Notes under the pieces: model-generated
Told to the model about the DNA's origin: nothing
What the model saw: the letters and a program-made list of their open reading frames with translations, nothing else
Databases searched by the model: none
Position numbers and translations under genes: made by a program
Part shown: positions 8,749 to 16,746 of the stretch, piece by piece
How the letters are laid out: each line of letters begins with the position of its first letter
Position numbering within the stretch: the first letter of the stretch is position 1
DNA from: Thermoflexibacter sp.
Lineage (GTDB): Bacteria > Bacteroidota > Bacteroidia > Cytophagales > Thermoflexibacteraceae
NCBI GenBank assembly: GCA_025455345.1
Contig: JALOMS010000009.1
Coordinates: 1 to 24,859, forward strand
Length of the DNA stretch: 24,859 nucleotides
Direction: 5' to 3'

Positions 8749-9019
8749 GCAAGAGATTTTGTGTTTCTCGTTTAACAAAAGTTACAGGCACAAAATCTTT
8801 GGTGGGTGCGCCTATGTAGTACAATTGCCAATCTTCATCATACTTCGCAAGATGCTCTTTGATACAATCGGCTCTATCTACTGCGGTATATCTACAATCC
8901 TCCCAATAAAATAACTCTACGCGATAGTGTAATTGTTGTTTTACACCATTGATACGTACTTCTATTTCTATATCTTGCTTTTCCGAGCTGTGCGGAATAG
9001 GTACTGCGATGTGTGTCAT
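8726..9019 (-). CDS. Small conserved-looking hypothetical protein
   Basis: 97 aa from ATG 9019 (an in-frame TTG lies two codons upstream). I do not recognise a named family. The protein is soluble, without signal or membrane segment, rich in aromatic and acidic residues (ELFYWEDCRYTA, EDWQLYYIG), and has a plausible alpha/beta pattern starting with strands IEIEVRINGVKQ and LHYRVELFYW. It has two cysteines. It looks real rather than a chance frame because its composition is protein-like, it is preceded by a TATTTTTG promoter match 57 bases upstream, and it fills an otherwise empty gap. Its 3' end overlaps the histidine kinase gene by 23 bases in convergent orientation. The function is unknown. 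Confidence 0.65.
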   Translation of the reverse strand: MTHIAVPIPHSSEKQDIEIEVRINGVKQQLHYRVELFYWEDCRYTAVDRADCIKEHLAKYDEDWQLYYIGAPTKDFVPVTFVKRETQNLLLNSYNQV

Positions 9020-9075
9020 GGTCAAATGATTTTGGTTTTATCAATAAATGATATTGTTGTTTCAAACTCAATACC

Positions 9076-9083
9076 AAAAATAT
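9076..9083 (-). promoter_or_regulatory. Candidate -7 promoter element for the small hypothetical gene
   Basis: Minus strand reads TATTTTTG, an exact TAnnTTTG match, 57 bases upstream of the ATG at 9019. No clear -33 TTTG is seen. Confidence 0.3.
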
Positions 9084-9202
9084 ATGATTGCAAATCAGTA
9101 TTTTATATTTGATAGAATGATTTTACGTGTCCATATTCGGTCATTTTTGTCCGAAAATAGCATTTGGAGAAATAGCTGACCAATGTTTGTATCGTCTTTG
9201 AC

Positions 9203-10561
9203 TTATTGCATACCAAACCAACTTCTAATCCACTCAAATTTGAGCTTACGGTGTTCTCTACCTCCTCCTCCATGTTTCCCATAAGGATATACACAATACT
9301 GCTTAAATGTCGATTTTATCTTATTAAAAGTAGCAAAATTAGTGGCAGGCGGGCAGGTTTTGTCTTGGAGTCCTGTACTCATCAGCACGGGAATTTTTAT
9401 CATTGGGGCAAAATTTTTGGTGTCAAAGTAGCTCAAATTAACCATTGCTTGATAAAAAGATAACCCCTTGTATTTTTTTATGTACTTATCTATCTCATTT
9501 TTAACCCAATCAGTTTGGGTAGTTAGCCCTTCCATATCGCACAAGAAAGGAACATCTGCCGCACATAGTCTAATCCTACTGTCCAAAGCAGATACCATCA
9601 GACTCAAAGCTCCCCCTTGACTTGCGCCTTCGATAGCTATTCTATTTTGGTCTATTTCAAGGCGTTGGGCAAGGAAATCCAAACCGCGAATCGCATCTGC
9701 TACTGCTCCTCTATAAACATATTTATTTTTATCATGCAGATTATGAGTAATATAAGTAAAAATATCTTTGCCTACATTGAGTTGGTCTTTGCTATTCCCA
9801 TGTCCACGAATATTGAGTGAGAGTACAGCAAAATCCAAAGGAACACCATAAAGAGGCTGTTCGTCCAAGGATTGAGTATTGGTAAAGCCTCCACCCAAAG
9901 GGGGTAGTTGGAGGATAGCAGGCACATTTTTTTTGCCCTTGGGCATGCGATATATTCCTCTAATCGTAATATTATCAAGACTTTGCACTTCCACCAAATA
10001 CATATCATACTGCGAATTGCTCAGCGTTGGTTTTTTAGTTAGTTTATAGTTAGGCTTGACTTGAGCAAGTTCGTTCAATGTATTTTGCCAAAAAACATCA
10101 AAATCAGGTTTTATGGTTTTATTTGCTTGAATCTTGTCAATCGCATACCCCGCCGTAATAGGACTGACGCTCGCCTTGCTATGCTGACTCTCCAATTTCA
10201 CACTTACCCTGTAAAAACCCGCTTTATGAGGCTGATAGCTAAACACAACTGCCTGCAAATCTTTAGGATATATTTCTATGGATTTGACCTCATTGGACAA
10301 GGATTGCTGTTGCAAATTTGAAAATTGGCAAATCAATTGACCGCTAATCTTCTTTTCTGTGGGGTTCTTAAAGTAAAATATGACTTCTATCGGTTTTCCT
10401 TCTGCAAAAATACCATTACTCTCTGCGGGAAACTCCAAACTTACCTGTTCTTGAGCATTTGCGGGTACTAAATAAAGCAAAGCAAATAGACTCCATAGAA
10501 AAACTTTTAAAAAATGGTAAAATGATGTAAAGAAATTGTACTTTTCTAAGAAATTTATCAT
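9203..10561 (-). CDS. Exported acetylxylan esterase-like alpha/beta hydrolase (CE7 / AXE1 type)
   Basis: 452 aa. The N-terminus has a basic-hydrophobic signal (about 16-36, FHFLKVFLWSLFALLYL, cleavage likely at ANA-QE), so the protein is exported. Residues ~40-145 look like an extra beta-sandwich domain. The hydrolase domain follows and carries the catalytic triad Ser314 (EGASQGGA), Asp400 (GLQDKTCPP) and His430 (YGKHGGGG), plus the CE7-type RGHGNSKD motif at 252-259. CE7 enzymes remove acetyl groups from xylo-oligosaccharides, cephalosporins and other small esters; the natural substrate here cannot be told. It is a single gene, divergent from the LRR gene. With the GH127 gene it hints at plant-polysaccharide use, though the two are 8 kb apart and not in one locus. 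Confidence 0.88.
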   Translation of the reverse strand: MINFLEKYNFFTSFYHFLKVFLWSLFALLYLVPANAQEQVSLEFPAESNGIFAEGKPIEVIFYFKNPTEKKISGQLICQFSNLQQQSLSNEVKSIEIYPKDLQAVVFSYQPHKAGFYRVSVKLESQHSKASVSPITAGYAIDKIQANKTIKPDFDVFWQNTLNELAQVKPNYKLTKKPTLSNSQYDMYLVEVQSLDNITIRGIYRMPKGKKNVPAILQLPPLGGGFTNTQSLDEQPLYGVPLDFAVLSLNIRGHGNSKDQLNVGKDIFTYITHNLHDKNKYVYRGAVADAIRGLDFLAQRLEIDQNRIAIEGASQGGALSLMVSALDSRIRLCAADVPFLCDMEGLTTQTDWVKNEIDKYIKKYKGLSFYQAMVNLSYFDTKNFAPMIKIPVLMSTGLQDKTCPPATNFATFNKIKSTFKQYCVYPYGKHGGGGREHRKLKFEWIRSWFGMQ

Positions 10562-10591
10562 TTTTTATTCCTGTTTTTTGTGAAAATAATA

Positions 10592-10625
10592 CTAATCTAA
10601 TAAATTTGTTAGACAATTAGATTAG
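10592..10625. repeat. Perfect 10-bp inverted repeat between divergent esterase and LRR genes
   Basis: CTAATCTAAT at 10592-10601 is matched by ATTAGATTAG at 10616-10625, with a 14-base spacer. It lies about 30 bases upstream of the esterase start and 134 upstream of the LRR start. Both genes are transcribed away from it, so it is not a terminator; an operator or a folded leader RNA is more likely (inference). Confidence 0.55.
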
Positions 10626-10672
10626 CATTAAATTAATATACCAAAAGTTTAATTGGATAGATTTTTGAAGCA

Positions 10673-10701
10673 TTGTTTATCTAATTAGTTATGATAAACA
10701 A
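10673..10701. repeat. Second inverted repeat in the same divergent gap
   Basis: TTGTTTATC at 10673-10681 pairs perfectly with GATAAACAA at 10693-10701 (11-base spacer). Weaker flanking arms GATAG (10656-10660) and CTATC (10703-10707) extend the symmetry. It lies 58 bases upstream of the LRR start. Candidate regulatory site. Confidence 0.45.
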
Positions 10702-10758
10702 ACTATCTGTGATTACGTTTATTATAAAAATTAACTTATTTACCTCTTTAAATTAAAA

Positions 10759-11733
10759 ATGACTACATCACAACAAGTTTTGCAACTGATTCATCAAGTT
10801 GCAGAGCATCAAAGTGCTTTTTTGGATTTAGGAAATTGCGCGCTGCAATCACTCCCCAAAGAAACACATACACTTGCACCCCATTTGAAAAAACTGAACT
10901 TGGGTAAGTGGTACATCGACACACAAAGTTGGATAGAAAGTTCTTCAAAAATTGCAAGCAATTGCTTTTCAAATCTCAAATTTCTTCAGTCGCTACATAA
11001 TCTTTCCGAGCTTTATCTATGCGAAAATAAGATTAGCAATGTCGAGTCGCATAGCCTCTCTCAATTGTACAAAAATAATGACAGTTCGCATCAAATCTCC
11101 AATCTTAACCTAAGTTCTCTCAAAAACTTGGAAATTCTATTTCTCAATGCCAATAGAATTACCAATTTGGAAATTAAGGATTTGCCTAAGCTAAAGATTT
11201 TGGTTTTGGTCGCCGAAGATTTGACTAATGTTGATTTAGAAAACTTACCAGAACTTAATACCCTCATTATCAGCGCAAATCAAGTTACAAAAATAAAAAT
11301 CAATCAACTTCATAAACTTAAAGAGTTTTATATTTATGCTAACTACCTCACCAATGTAGTTTTGCAACAAATTCCAGAAGTCAGAAGTTTTTACTTAGAA
11401 GCAGAGAAAATAAGTAATTTGCAATTAGAAAATTGTAAAAGTTTGGAAATCTTGGACTTGCATACAAGCAAAGCGACCAATATTACTTTTGGTCAGTTAC
11501 CTTCTTTGCAGGAAATGAGCTTAGTAGCGAACCAACTCACTAATCTGAATATGGAAGAAGTGCCAGACTCTCTATCTTTGGAGATGAAAAACACTCGCTA
11601 TACCAATCTGCAACTCATTAATAAACAGGCAGTTATCCCAAAACAAGCACAGAAACCCAAAGAAGAGCAAACATCTATTGTTGAAAATGACCAAAGAGTA
11701 GGACAGACACCTCGTTTCCAATTGAGTATATAA
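10759..11733 (+). CDS. Leucine-rich repeat protein with 21-residue (IRREKO-like) repeats
   Basis: 324 aa, no signal peptide, so probably cytoplasmic. The N-terminal part (1-50, VLQLIHQVAEHQ then FLDLGNCALQSLPKE) resembles the start of LRR and Roco-type proteins common in Cytophagales. Residues 121-267 form seven back-to-back units of exactly 21 residues, for example LKNLEILFLNANRITNLEIKD shifted by one unit each time. The register LxxLxLxxNx(I/L)xxL-(D/x)-L fits the IRREKO class of LRRs rather than the common 20-24-residue classes. The C-terminal ~45 residues are polar and likely disordered (QAQKPKEEQTS). No GTPase (Roc), kinase or other effector domain is attached. It should bind a protein partner; its role is unknown. 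Confidence 0.8.
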   Translation: MTTSQQVLQLIHQVAEHQSAFLDLGNCALQSLPKETHTLAPHLKKLNLGKWYIDTQSWIESSSKIASNCFSNLKFLQSLHNLSELYLCENKISNVESHSLSQLYKNNDSSHQISNLNLSSLKNLEILFLNANRITNLEIKDLPKLKILVLVAEDLTNVDLENLPELNTLIISANQVTKIKINQLHKLKEFYIYANYLTNVVLQQIPEVRSFYLEAEKISNLQLENCKSLEILDLHTSKATNITFGQLPSLQEMSLVANQLTNLNMEEVPDSLSLEMKNTRYTNLQLINKQAVIPKQAQKPKEEQTSIVENDQRVGQTPRFQLSI

Positions 11734-11835
11734 ATCTTTCACAATGATTTGGGTATTTGCTTGATGGTGATAAGCTATTTGGAGCGATATTATTTTATTT
11801 ATAGATATTTGCAAAAATAAAAATGTAATAGCTCT

Positions 11836-13248
11836 ATGACAACCCTCCAAAAAGTATTTTCGCCAGAGGAATTTAGGCATCAAGCCCATCAGTTAGTGGA
11901 TATATTGTATGATTATCTTGCAGATGTACAGAACAGCAGTAGCACAAAAGCCATTCCTTTCCAAACACCCGATGAGAATTTGGCATTTTGGGAAGCAGAC
12001 TTTGCAGAAGGGACAAGCGACAATCTTTCTGATTTTTTTCACAAGGTAATTACACAATCTACACACCTACATCACCCCCGTTACATGGGTCATCAGGTAG
12101 GGGTTATTGCTCCTATTACCGCAGTAAGCAGTATGTTGTCCGCATTACTGAATAACGGCATGGCTGTTTATGAGATGGGTTTGGTATCCAATCCCTTAGA
12201 AAAAATAGTAACGGATTTGATGGCAAAACGCATAGGGTTTGATGAAAAGGCAGGTGGATTGCTTACTTCTGGGGGTTCTTTGGCAAACTTAACCGCACTA
12301 TTAGCCGCCAGAGCCAAAAAATCGCCTGATGATATTTGGCAGGAAGGTCATCAACAAAAATTGGCAATAATGGTTTCGGAAGAAGCGCATTACTGCATAG
12401 ACCGCGCCGCTCGCATCATGGGTTTAGGGGCAAAAGGGGTTATTAAAATTCCCGTGAATGACAAATTTCAAATACGAGCAGACTTATTAGAACAATATTA
12501 CCAAGAGGCAATCCGCCAAAACTTGCACATCATTGCTATTATTGGTTCTGCTTGTTCTACTTCTACGGGTTCTTATGATGACTTAGAAGCAATTGCCCAA
12601 TTTGCAAAAGACAAAAACATTTGGTTTCATATAGATGGCGCACACGGAGGGGCAGTAATCTTCTCCGAAAAATACAAATACAAAGTGAAAGGCATAGAAA
12701 TGGCAGATTCGATTACCATTGATTGGCATAAAATGTTGCTTTGCCCTGCTCTAATTACTGCACTGATATTCAAAGACAACCAAGATTCTTTCCATACTTT
12801 CCAACAAAAAGCCCAATATCTTTGGGCAAATCAAACCTCTCAAGATTGGTTTAATTCAGGCAAAAGAACCTTCGAATGTACAAAACTAATGATGAGCTTA
12901 AAAGTATATTCCTTGCTTAAATTGCATGGGGAAGAGGCTCTTTCTGAAAATGTTACATATTTGTATGACTTAGCACATAAATTTGTAGAAATAATCTCCC
13001 AATATCCTCAATTTGAATTAGGGGTAATGCCAGAAAGTAATATTGTTTGTTTTCGTCTAAAAGATAAAGACAACGTTGAAATTCAGGAAATTAGACAAAA
13101 ATTATTGCTCCAAGGAAGGTTTTATATCGTACAGACCAAGCTAAAAGAAACCATGTATTTGAGAGTATCACTGATGAATCCTTTGACTACGGAGAGTCAT
13201 CTAAAAGAATTATTAGATGAAATTTTACAAATTGCCTTTGAAAAGTAA
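11836..13248 (+). CDS. Group II pyridoxal-phosphate decarboxylase (DABA/aromatic amino acid decarboxylase family)
   Basis: 470 aa, the usual length. It removes CO2 from an amino acid, using PLP bound to Lys299 in the motif IDWHKML. Other PLP-site residues are visible: His185 (SEEAHYCI, ring stacking), Asp268 in WFHIDGAHGG, and LTSGGSLANL near 143-152 for phosphate binding. HHPRYMGHQ at 79-87 is the typical N-terminal substrate-side motif. The family includes L-2,4-diaminobutyrate, glutamate, tyrosine and DOPA decarboxylases; the active-site sequence resembles the diaminobutyrate branch, but the substrate cannot be fixed from sequence alone. It is cytoplasmic and a single gene, 102 bases after the LRR gene. 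It is convergent with the SDR gene, with 16 bases between the stop codons. Confidence 0.93.
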   Translation: MTTLQKVFSPEEFRHQAHQLVDILYDYLADVQNSSSTKAIPFQTPDENLAFWEADFAEGTSDNLSDFFHKVITQSTHLHHPRYMGHQVGVIAPITAVSSMLSALLNNGMAVYEMGLVSNPLEKIVTDLMAKRIGFDEKAGGLLTSGGSLANLTALLAARAKKSPDDIWQEGHQQKLAIMVSEEAHYCIDRAARIMGLGAKGVIKIPVNDKFQIRADLLEQYYQEAIRQNLHIIAIIGSACSTSTGSYDDLEAIAQFAKDKNIWFHIDGAHGGAVIFSEKYKYKVKGIEMADSITIDWHKMLLCPALITALIFKDNQDSFHTFQQKAQYLWANQTSQDWFNSGKRTFECTKLMMSLKVYSLLKLHGEEALSENVTYLYDLAHKFVEIISQYPQFELGVMPESNIVCFRLKDKDNVEIQEIRQKLLLQGRFYIVQTKLKETMYLRVSLMNPLTTESHLKELLDEILQIAFEK

Positions 13249-13264
13249 GAGGCTTATCATGAGA

Positions 13265-14023
13265 TTAGTGTACATAACTTGCGGCATTGATGTCTATGGT
13301 AGCCCCTGTCGCATGGTCAGCGTAGCCACTTGCCAAGAATACAACCAAAGGCGCAATATCATCTGGCTCGGTCAGTCTATCAAGTGCAATATCGTTCATC
13401 GCATAGAGTTCTCCATACTCATCTATAAATCCCTGTGCCATATCAGTTCTGGTAAAACCGGGCGCAATGTTGAATGCCTTTATGCCTTGTTTTCCATAAG
13501 CCCTTGCAATAGAGCGAGTAATAGCCACCATGCCACCTTTGGATGCCGCATAAGCAATATATTCTGCGGTATCTCCTCGAAAAGCCGCACGCGAGGTAAT
13601 ATTGATGATTCGTCCTGACTGATGAGGAATAAAATGATTAATGGCTTTTTTGCAAAGCAAACCTGTCGCATGGAGATTTACTGACATGGTAAGTTCCCAA
13701 TCTCTCATCCACAATTCATCATCTTTGTTGATAGGTGAGCTAATCGCAATACCCGCATTATTCACTAAGACATCTAACTTGCCAAAGTGTTTAATCACAT
13801 TATCAAATAATTGACTTACTTCATCAGATTTGGACAAGTCAGCCTTAAAAGCAAATGCTTGTTGTGGGTAGGCATTGATGATTTCTAAGGCGGAATGTTC
13901 GTGTTGAGAATAGTGAATTGCAACTTTTGCTCCTGATTGGATAAGTCTGAGCGCAATAGCCTTACCAATTCCACGACTTGAACCTGTTACTAAAATATTG
14001 CTTTCGTTGAGATTGATATTCAT
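13265..14023 (-). CDS. Short-chain dehydrogenase/reductase (FabG-like SDR)
   Basis: 252 aa from ATG 14023. An in-frame start at 14086 would add 21 residues that are not SDR-like, so I rejected it. Classical SDR motifs: cofactor loop TGSSRGIG at 13-20, NNAG at 88-91, Asn116, and the catalytic Ser144, Tyr158 and Lys162 (YAASK). It reduces a carbonyl or oxidises an alcohol with NAD(P)H. An Arg17 after the Ser and the absence of an acidic residue at the end of strand 2 (VAIHYSQ) suggest NADPH. The substrate is unknown; FabG itself is a possibility but no fatty-acid genes are near. It is a single gene, divergent from an MDR oxidoreductase across a 235-base gap. Confidence 0.92.
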   Translation of the reverse strand: MNINLNESNILVTGSSRGIGKAIALRLIQSGAKVAIHYSQHEHSALEIINAYPQQAFAFKADLSKSDEVSQLFDNVIKHFGKLDVLVNNAGIAISSPINKDDELWMRDWELTMSVNLHATGLLCKKAINHFIPHQSGRIINITSRAAFRGDTAEYIAYAASKGGMVAITRSIARAYGKQGIKAFNIAPGFTRTDMAQGFIDEYGELYAMNDIALDRLTEPDDIAPLVVFLASGYADHATGATIDINAASYVH

Positions 14024-14093
14024 TTTGAGTGGGTAATCATTAGAAATTTTATAGTACAACAATTTACAGCATAAGTAATTGAACAAATTAGCC

Positions 14094-14125
14094 TTATCAC
14101 TATGATAATCATTGACTTTATCACT
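14094..14125. promoter_or_regulatory. Operator-like repeats between the divergent SDR and MDR genes
   Basis: TTATCA-CTA-TGATAA at 14094-14108 is a perfect inverted repeat. The octamer TTATCACT occurs twice in direct orientation (14094-14101 and 14118-14125), 24 bases apart, near two helical turns. The site is in the middle of the 235-base gap 14024-14258, which holds no gene. This is the sort of site a dimeric repressor would use, but no regulator is encoded nearby. Confidence 0.4.
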
Positions 14126-14258
14126 TTTTCAATATTAGACAAAATATCTGGCATAAACAAACCCTATAAAATCTTTTATTTTGGATAAGCTATTCAAACA
14201 ACAATATTTATATCTATTACGTATGAGTATTTTAAAAGTATAAAAAATAAACAAACAA

Positions 14259-15182
14259 ATGATGAAAGCGGTAATTTGTACAAAATATGGCTCTCCTGAA
14301 GTCTTAAAAATAGGCGACGTAGAGAAGCCCACACCGAAGCCTAAAGAAGTTCTTGTAAAAATCATGGCAACTGCGGTCAATTCTGGAGATGTAAGAGTCA
14401 GAGGATTGATAGTAGAAGGGTTTATGAAAATCGTTATGCGGTTTGTACTTGGATTTACCAAACCGCGAAAAGCAATCTTAGGCACTGTTTTTTCGGGTGT
14501 TGTTGAGCAGATAGGCGAAAACGTTACAAAGTTTAAAGTAGGTGATGAAATCTTTGGAGCAACAGGTTTCAAGTTTGGCACTTATGCCGAATACACCGCC
14601 TTAAACGAAGCTGGAAGTCTTATTGTAAAGCCTAAAAATGCCTCTTTTGAGGAAGCCGCCGCTATCATTTTTGGTGGGCAAACAGCTATTTATTTTTTGG
14701 AAAAAGTAGGAATAAAGCACAAAACAAATCCTAAAATTTTAGTTATTGGTGCAACAGGGGCTGTCGGTGTGGCGGCTATCCAAATCGCCAAGCACTATCA
14801 CGCTGACATTACTGCGGTATGTAGTTCTAACGGCGTTGGGATTGTAAGGGACTTAGGCATAAATAATGTAATACTCTATGACAAAGAGGACTTTACAAAA
14901 TACTCCAAAAAGTTTGATATTATCTTTGATGCAGTTGGGAAGACTAATAAAAGCCAATGCTTGCCCTTACTGGAAAAAGGAGGAGTGTATAAAACAGTTG
15001 GAGGATTAGACGTAGCTACTGAAACACAGGAACAATTGTATTTTTTGAAAGAATTGTTTGAACAAGGGAAATATAGTGCTGTGATTGACAAGACATTCCC
15101 AATGGAAAAAGTTGTAGAAGCGCATCAATATGTGGACACAGGGCATAAGAAGGGGAACGTAGTGCTAAAAATAAGCCATTAA
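14259..15182 (+). CDS. Zinc-free MDR oxidoreductase (quinone reductase-like NAD(P)H-dependent alcohol dehydrogenase)
   Basis: 307 aa; ATG at 14259 or the next codon at 14262. The N-terminal GroES-like half starts KAVICTKYGSPEVLKIGDVE and has VNSGDVRVRG at 41-49, where zinc-dependent relatives carry their zinc ligands; those cysteines and the structural zinc loop are absent. The Rossmann half has the cofactor motif GATGAVGVAAIQIAKHY starting at 164. The protein most resembles quinone oxidoreductase-type members that reduce enones or quinones with NADPH. The C-terminus (AHQYVDTGHKKGNVVLKI) is typical. It is cytoplasmic, divergently arranged with the SDR gene, and the two may share the operator-like repeats and control. 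Confidence 0.9.
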   Translation: MMKAVICTKYGSPEVLKIGDVEKPTPKPKEVLVKIMATAVNSGDVRVRGLIVEGFMKIVMRFVLGFTKPRKAILGTVFSGVVEQIGENVTKFKVGDEIFGATGFKFGTYAEYTALNEAGSLIVKPKNASFEEAAAIIFGGQTAIYFLEKVGIKHKTNPKILVIGATGAVGVAAIQIAKHYHADITAVCSSNGVGIVRDLGINNVILYDKEDFTKYSKKFDIIFDAVGKTNKSQCLPLLEKGGVYKTVGGLDVATETQEQLYFLKELFEQGKYSAVIDKTFPMEKVVEAHQYVDTGHKKGNVVLKISH

Positions 15183-15281
15183 TAAGGATAATTTTATTGA
15201 AGTTTTAAAAAAATAGCATTGTTGAAGACAAAATAAAAAAGGTGATAAATCAGGAATAGGCAGAAAATTAATTCAGAAAAC

Positions 15282-15307
15282 TTCTAAAAAAGTTTAGAAA
15301 ATCTTTT
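15282..15307 (+). terminator. Weak hairpin plus T-run after the MDR gene
   Basis: TTCTAAA at 15282-15288 and TTTAGAA at 15293-15299 form a 7-bp stem with a 4-base loop, followed by ATCTTTTTTAA. It lies about 100 bases after the MDR stop. The stem has only one G-C pair, so termination is uncertain. Confidence 0.3.
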
Positions 15308-15365
15308 TTAATTTTATGAAAAATAGCAGTTTAACCTCGATTTATCATCTAATTTTCTTAATAAT

Positions 15366-16679
15366 ATGACTTCACGACGCGATTTTTTCAAAAAAGCAAG
15401 TGCCTTTGGTGTGCTTTCTACAATTTCTCCTGTTTTTGGGGAAGAATTAGAACAAGAGCGACTCATTACTACTGACCTCATAGAAAAAGCCTCTCGCAAG
15501 ATAGCGCATCTCTCTCCCGAAGAAGCCGCCAAAGATGAAGATTTTTGGTATTGGGTACAAAAGGCTTTCGTGCAATCTCCTAATTTTATCAATTTAGAAA
15601 ATGGCTATTGCTCTCCTCAGCCTTTGGAAACCATGAACGCGCTTTTCAAAAATATACAACTTATGAACGAACTGCCTTCTTTTTACATGAGAAGAAATCA
15701 AAATCCTGATAGAGAAGAAGTTAAAAAGCAATTGGCAAAATTAGCGGGCGTGTCGTCTGAAGAAATTATGATTACTCGCAATACTACGGAGGCATTGGAA
15801 ACAATTATTTTTGGTTTGCAAACTTTGAAAGAGGGCGATGAAGTGATTATGACCAACCAAGATTATGGAAGTATGTTAGAGGCGTTTTATCTAAGAGCAA
15901 GGAGATATGGCTCTAAGAACGTGATTATTTCCCTCCCTCTTCACCCCAAAAGCAATAAAGAAATTGTGGATTGTTATGAAAAAGCGATTACTCCACGCAC
16001 CAAAGTCATCTTAGTTACGCACATGATAAACCTAACGGGGCAAATCCTTCCCGTCAGAGAAATTGCAGAAATGGCTCATTCCAAAGGAATTGAGATTATT
16101 TCTGATTCGGCTCATGCTTTTGCCCATATAGATTTTAAGATTCCAGACTTACAATGTGATTATTTTGGGACAAGTTTGCACAAATGGTTAAGTACGCCTC
16201 TTGGTGCAGGAATGATGTATATTAAAAAAGATAAAATCAAGAATATCTGGGGTTTATACGGAGAAACGGGTTTTGCTGATGACGATATCCGCAAGTTTGA
16301 ACGCATAGGAACTCATCCTTGTTGGACAAATTTGACTATTTCTAATGCCATTCGTTTTCATCATGCGATTGGCGCAAAAAGAAAAGAAGCACGCTTGCGT
16401 TACCTCAAAAATTACTGGGCAGAAAAACTAAAAAATAACCCTAAAATTTTGATTAACGTGCCATTGGAAGCTGAACGCTCTTGTGGACTTGGTAATGTGG
16501 CAGTGATTGGAAAAACTCCTACGCAACTCGCTGATATTTTGTACGATAAGTATAGAATATTTACCGTAGGTATTGAAACAGAAGCAGTTAATGGTATTCG
16601 GGTAACTCCTCATTTATATACAACTTTGGAAGAGTTAGATGCTTTTGTCAAAGCTATGGAAGAAATAGCAAAAACATAA
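15366..16679 (+). CDS. Tat-exported class V aminotransferase (isopenicillin N epimerase / cysteine desulfurase-like)
   Basis: 437 aa. MTSRRDFFKKASAFGVLSTI is a good twin-arginine signal, so this PLP enzyme is probably exported already folded with its cofactor. The catalytic domain has NTTEALE at 139-145 (phosphate binding), Asp247 (IISDSAHAFAH; pyridine nitrogen), and the PLP lysine Lys273 in GTSLHKWLSTPLGAG. The HxFxH...HKW pattern is typical of the isopenicillin N epimerase-like group rather than IscS/SufS desulfurases; no active-site Cys loop is visible. The substrate is unknown. It is a single gene, 183 bases after the MDR gene and convergent with metG across a shared hairpin. The start at 15366 is the only one that keeps the RR motif at the N-terminus. 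Confidence 0.88.
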   Translation: MTSRRDFFKKASAFGVLSTISPVFGEELEQERLITTDLIEKASRKIAHLSPEEAAKDEDFWYWVQKAFVQSPNFINLENGYCSPQPLETMNALFKNIQLMNELPSFYMRRNQNPDREEVKKQLAKLAGVSSEEIMITRNTTEALETIIFGLQTLKEGDEVIMTNQDYGSMLEAFYLRARRYGSKNVIISLPLHPKSNKEIVDCYEKAITPRTKVILVTHMINLTGQILPVREIAEMAHSKGIEIISDSAHAFAHIDFKIPDLQCDYFGTSLHKWLSTPLGAGMMYIKKDKIKNIWGLYGETGFADDDIRKFERIGTHPCWTNLTISNAIRFHHAIGAKRKEARLRYLKNYWAEKLKNNPKILINVPLEAERSCGLGNVAVIGKTPTQLADILYDKYRIFTVGIETEAVNGIRVTPHLYTTLEELDAFVKAMEEIAKT

Positions 16680-16682
16680 AAA

Positions 16683-16730
16683 TAGTTACTCTTTTTGGCT
16701 CAATATGAAATATCGCAAAAAGAGTAACTA
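16683..16730 (-). terminator. Bidirectional hairpin between metG and the class V aminotransferase gene
   Basis: A perfect 15-bp inverted repeat: arms at 16683-16697 and 16716-16730, with an 18-base loop. On the minus strand the stem is followed by TTTTTATGTTTTT, a good U-tract for ending metG transcription. On the plus strand the following bases are A-rich, so it works better for metG. Confidence 0.8.
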
Positions 16731-16746
16731 AAGAATAAAAACATTT

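Noticed and set aside
9136..9155. TTCGG...CCGAA hairpin downstream of the esterase gene
   Set aside because: Only 5 bp with a 10-base loop and no following T-run on either strand, so I did not call a terminator.
9103..9294. Small minus-strand frame overlapping the esterase 3' end
   Set aside because: It mostly lies in the esterase gene in a different frame and has no family features or promoter.
14024..14086. Longer N-terminus for the SDR
   Set aside because: The added residues are not SDR-like and the ATG at 14023 gives the normal spacing to TGSSRGIG.
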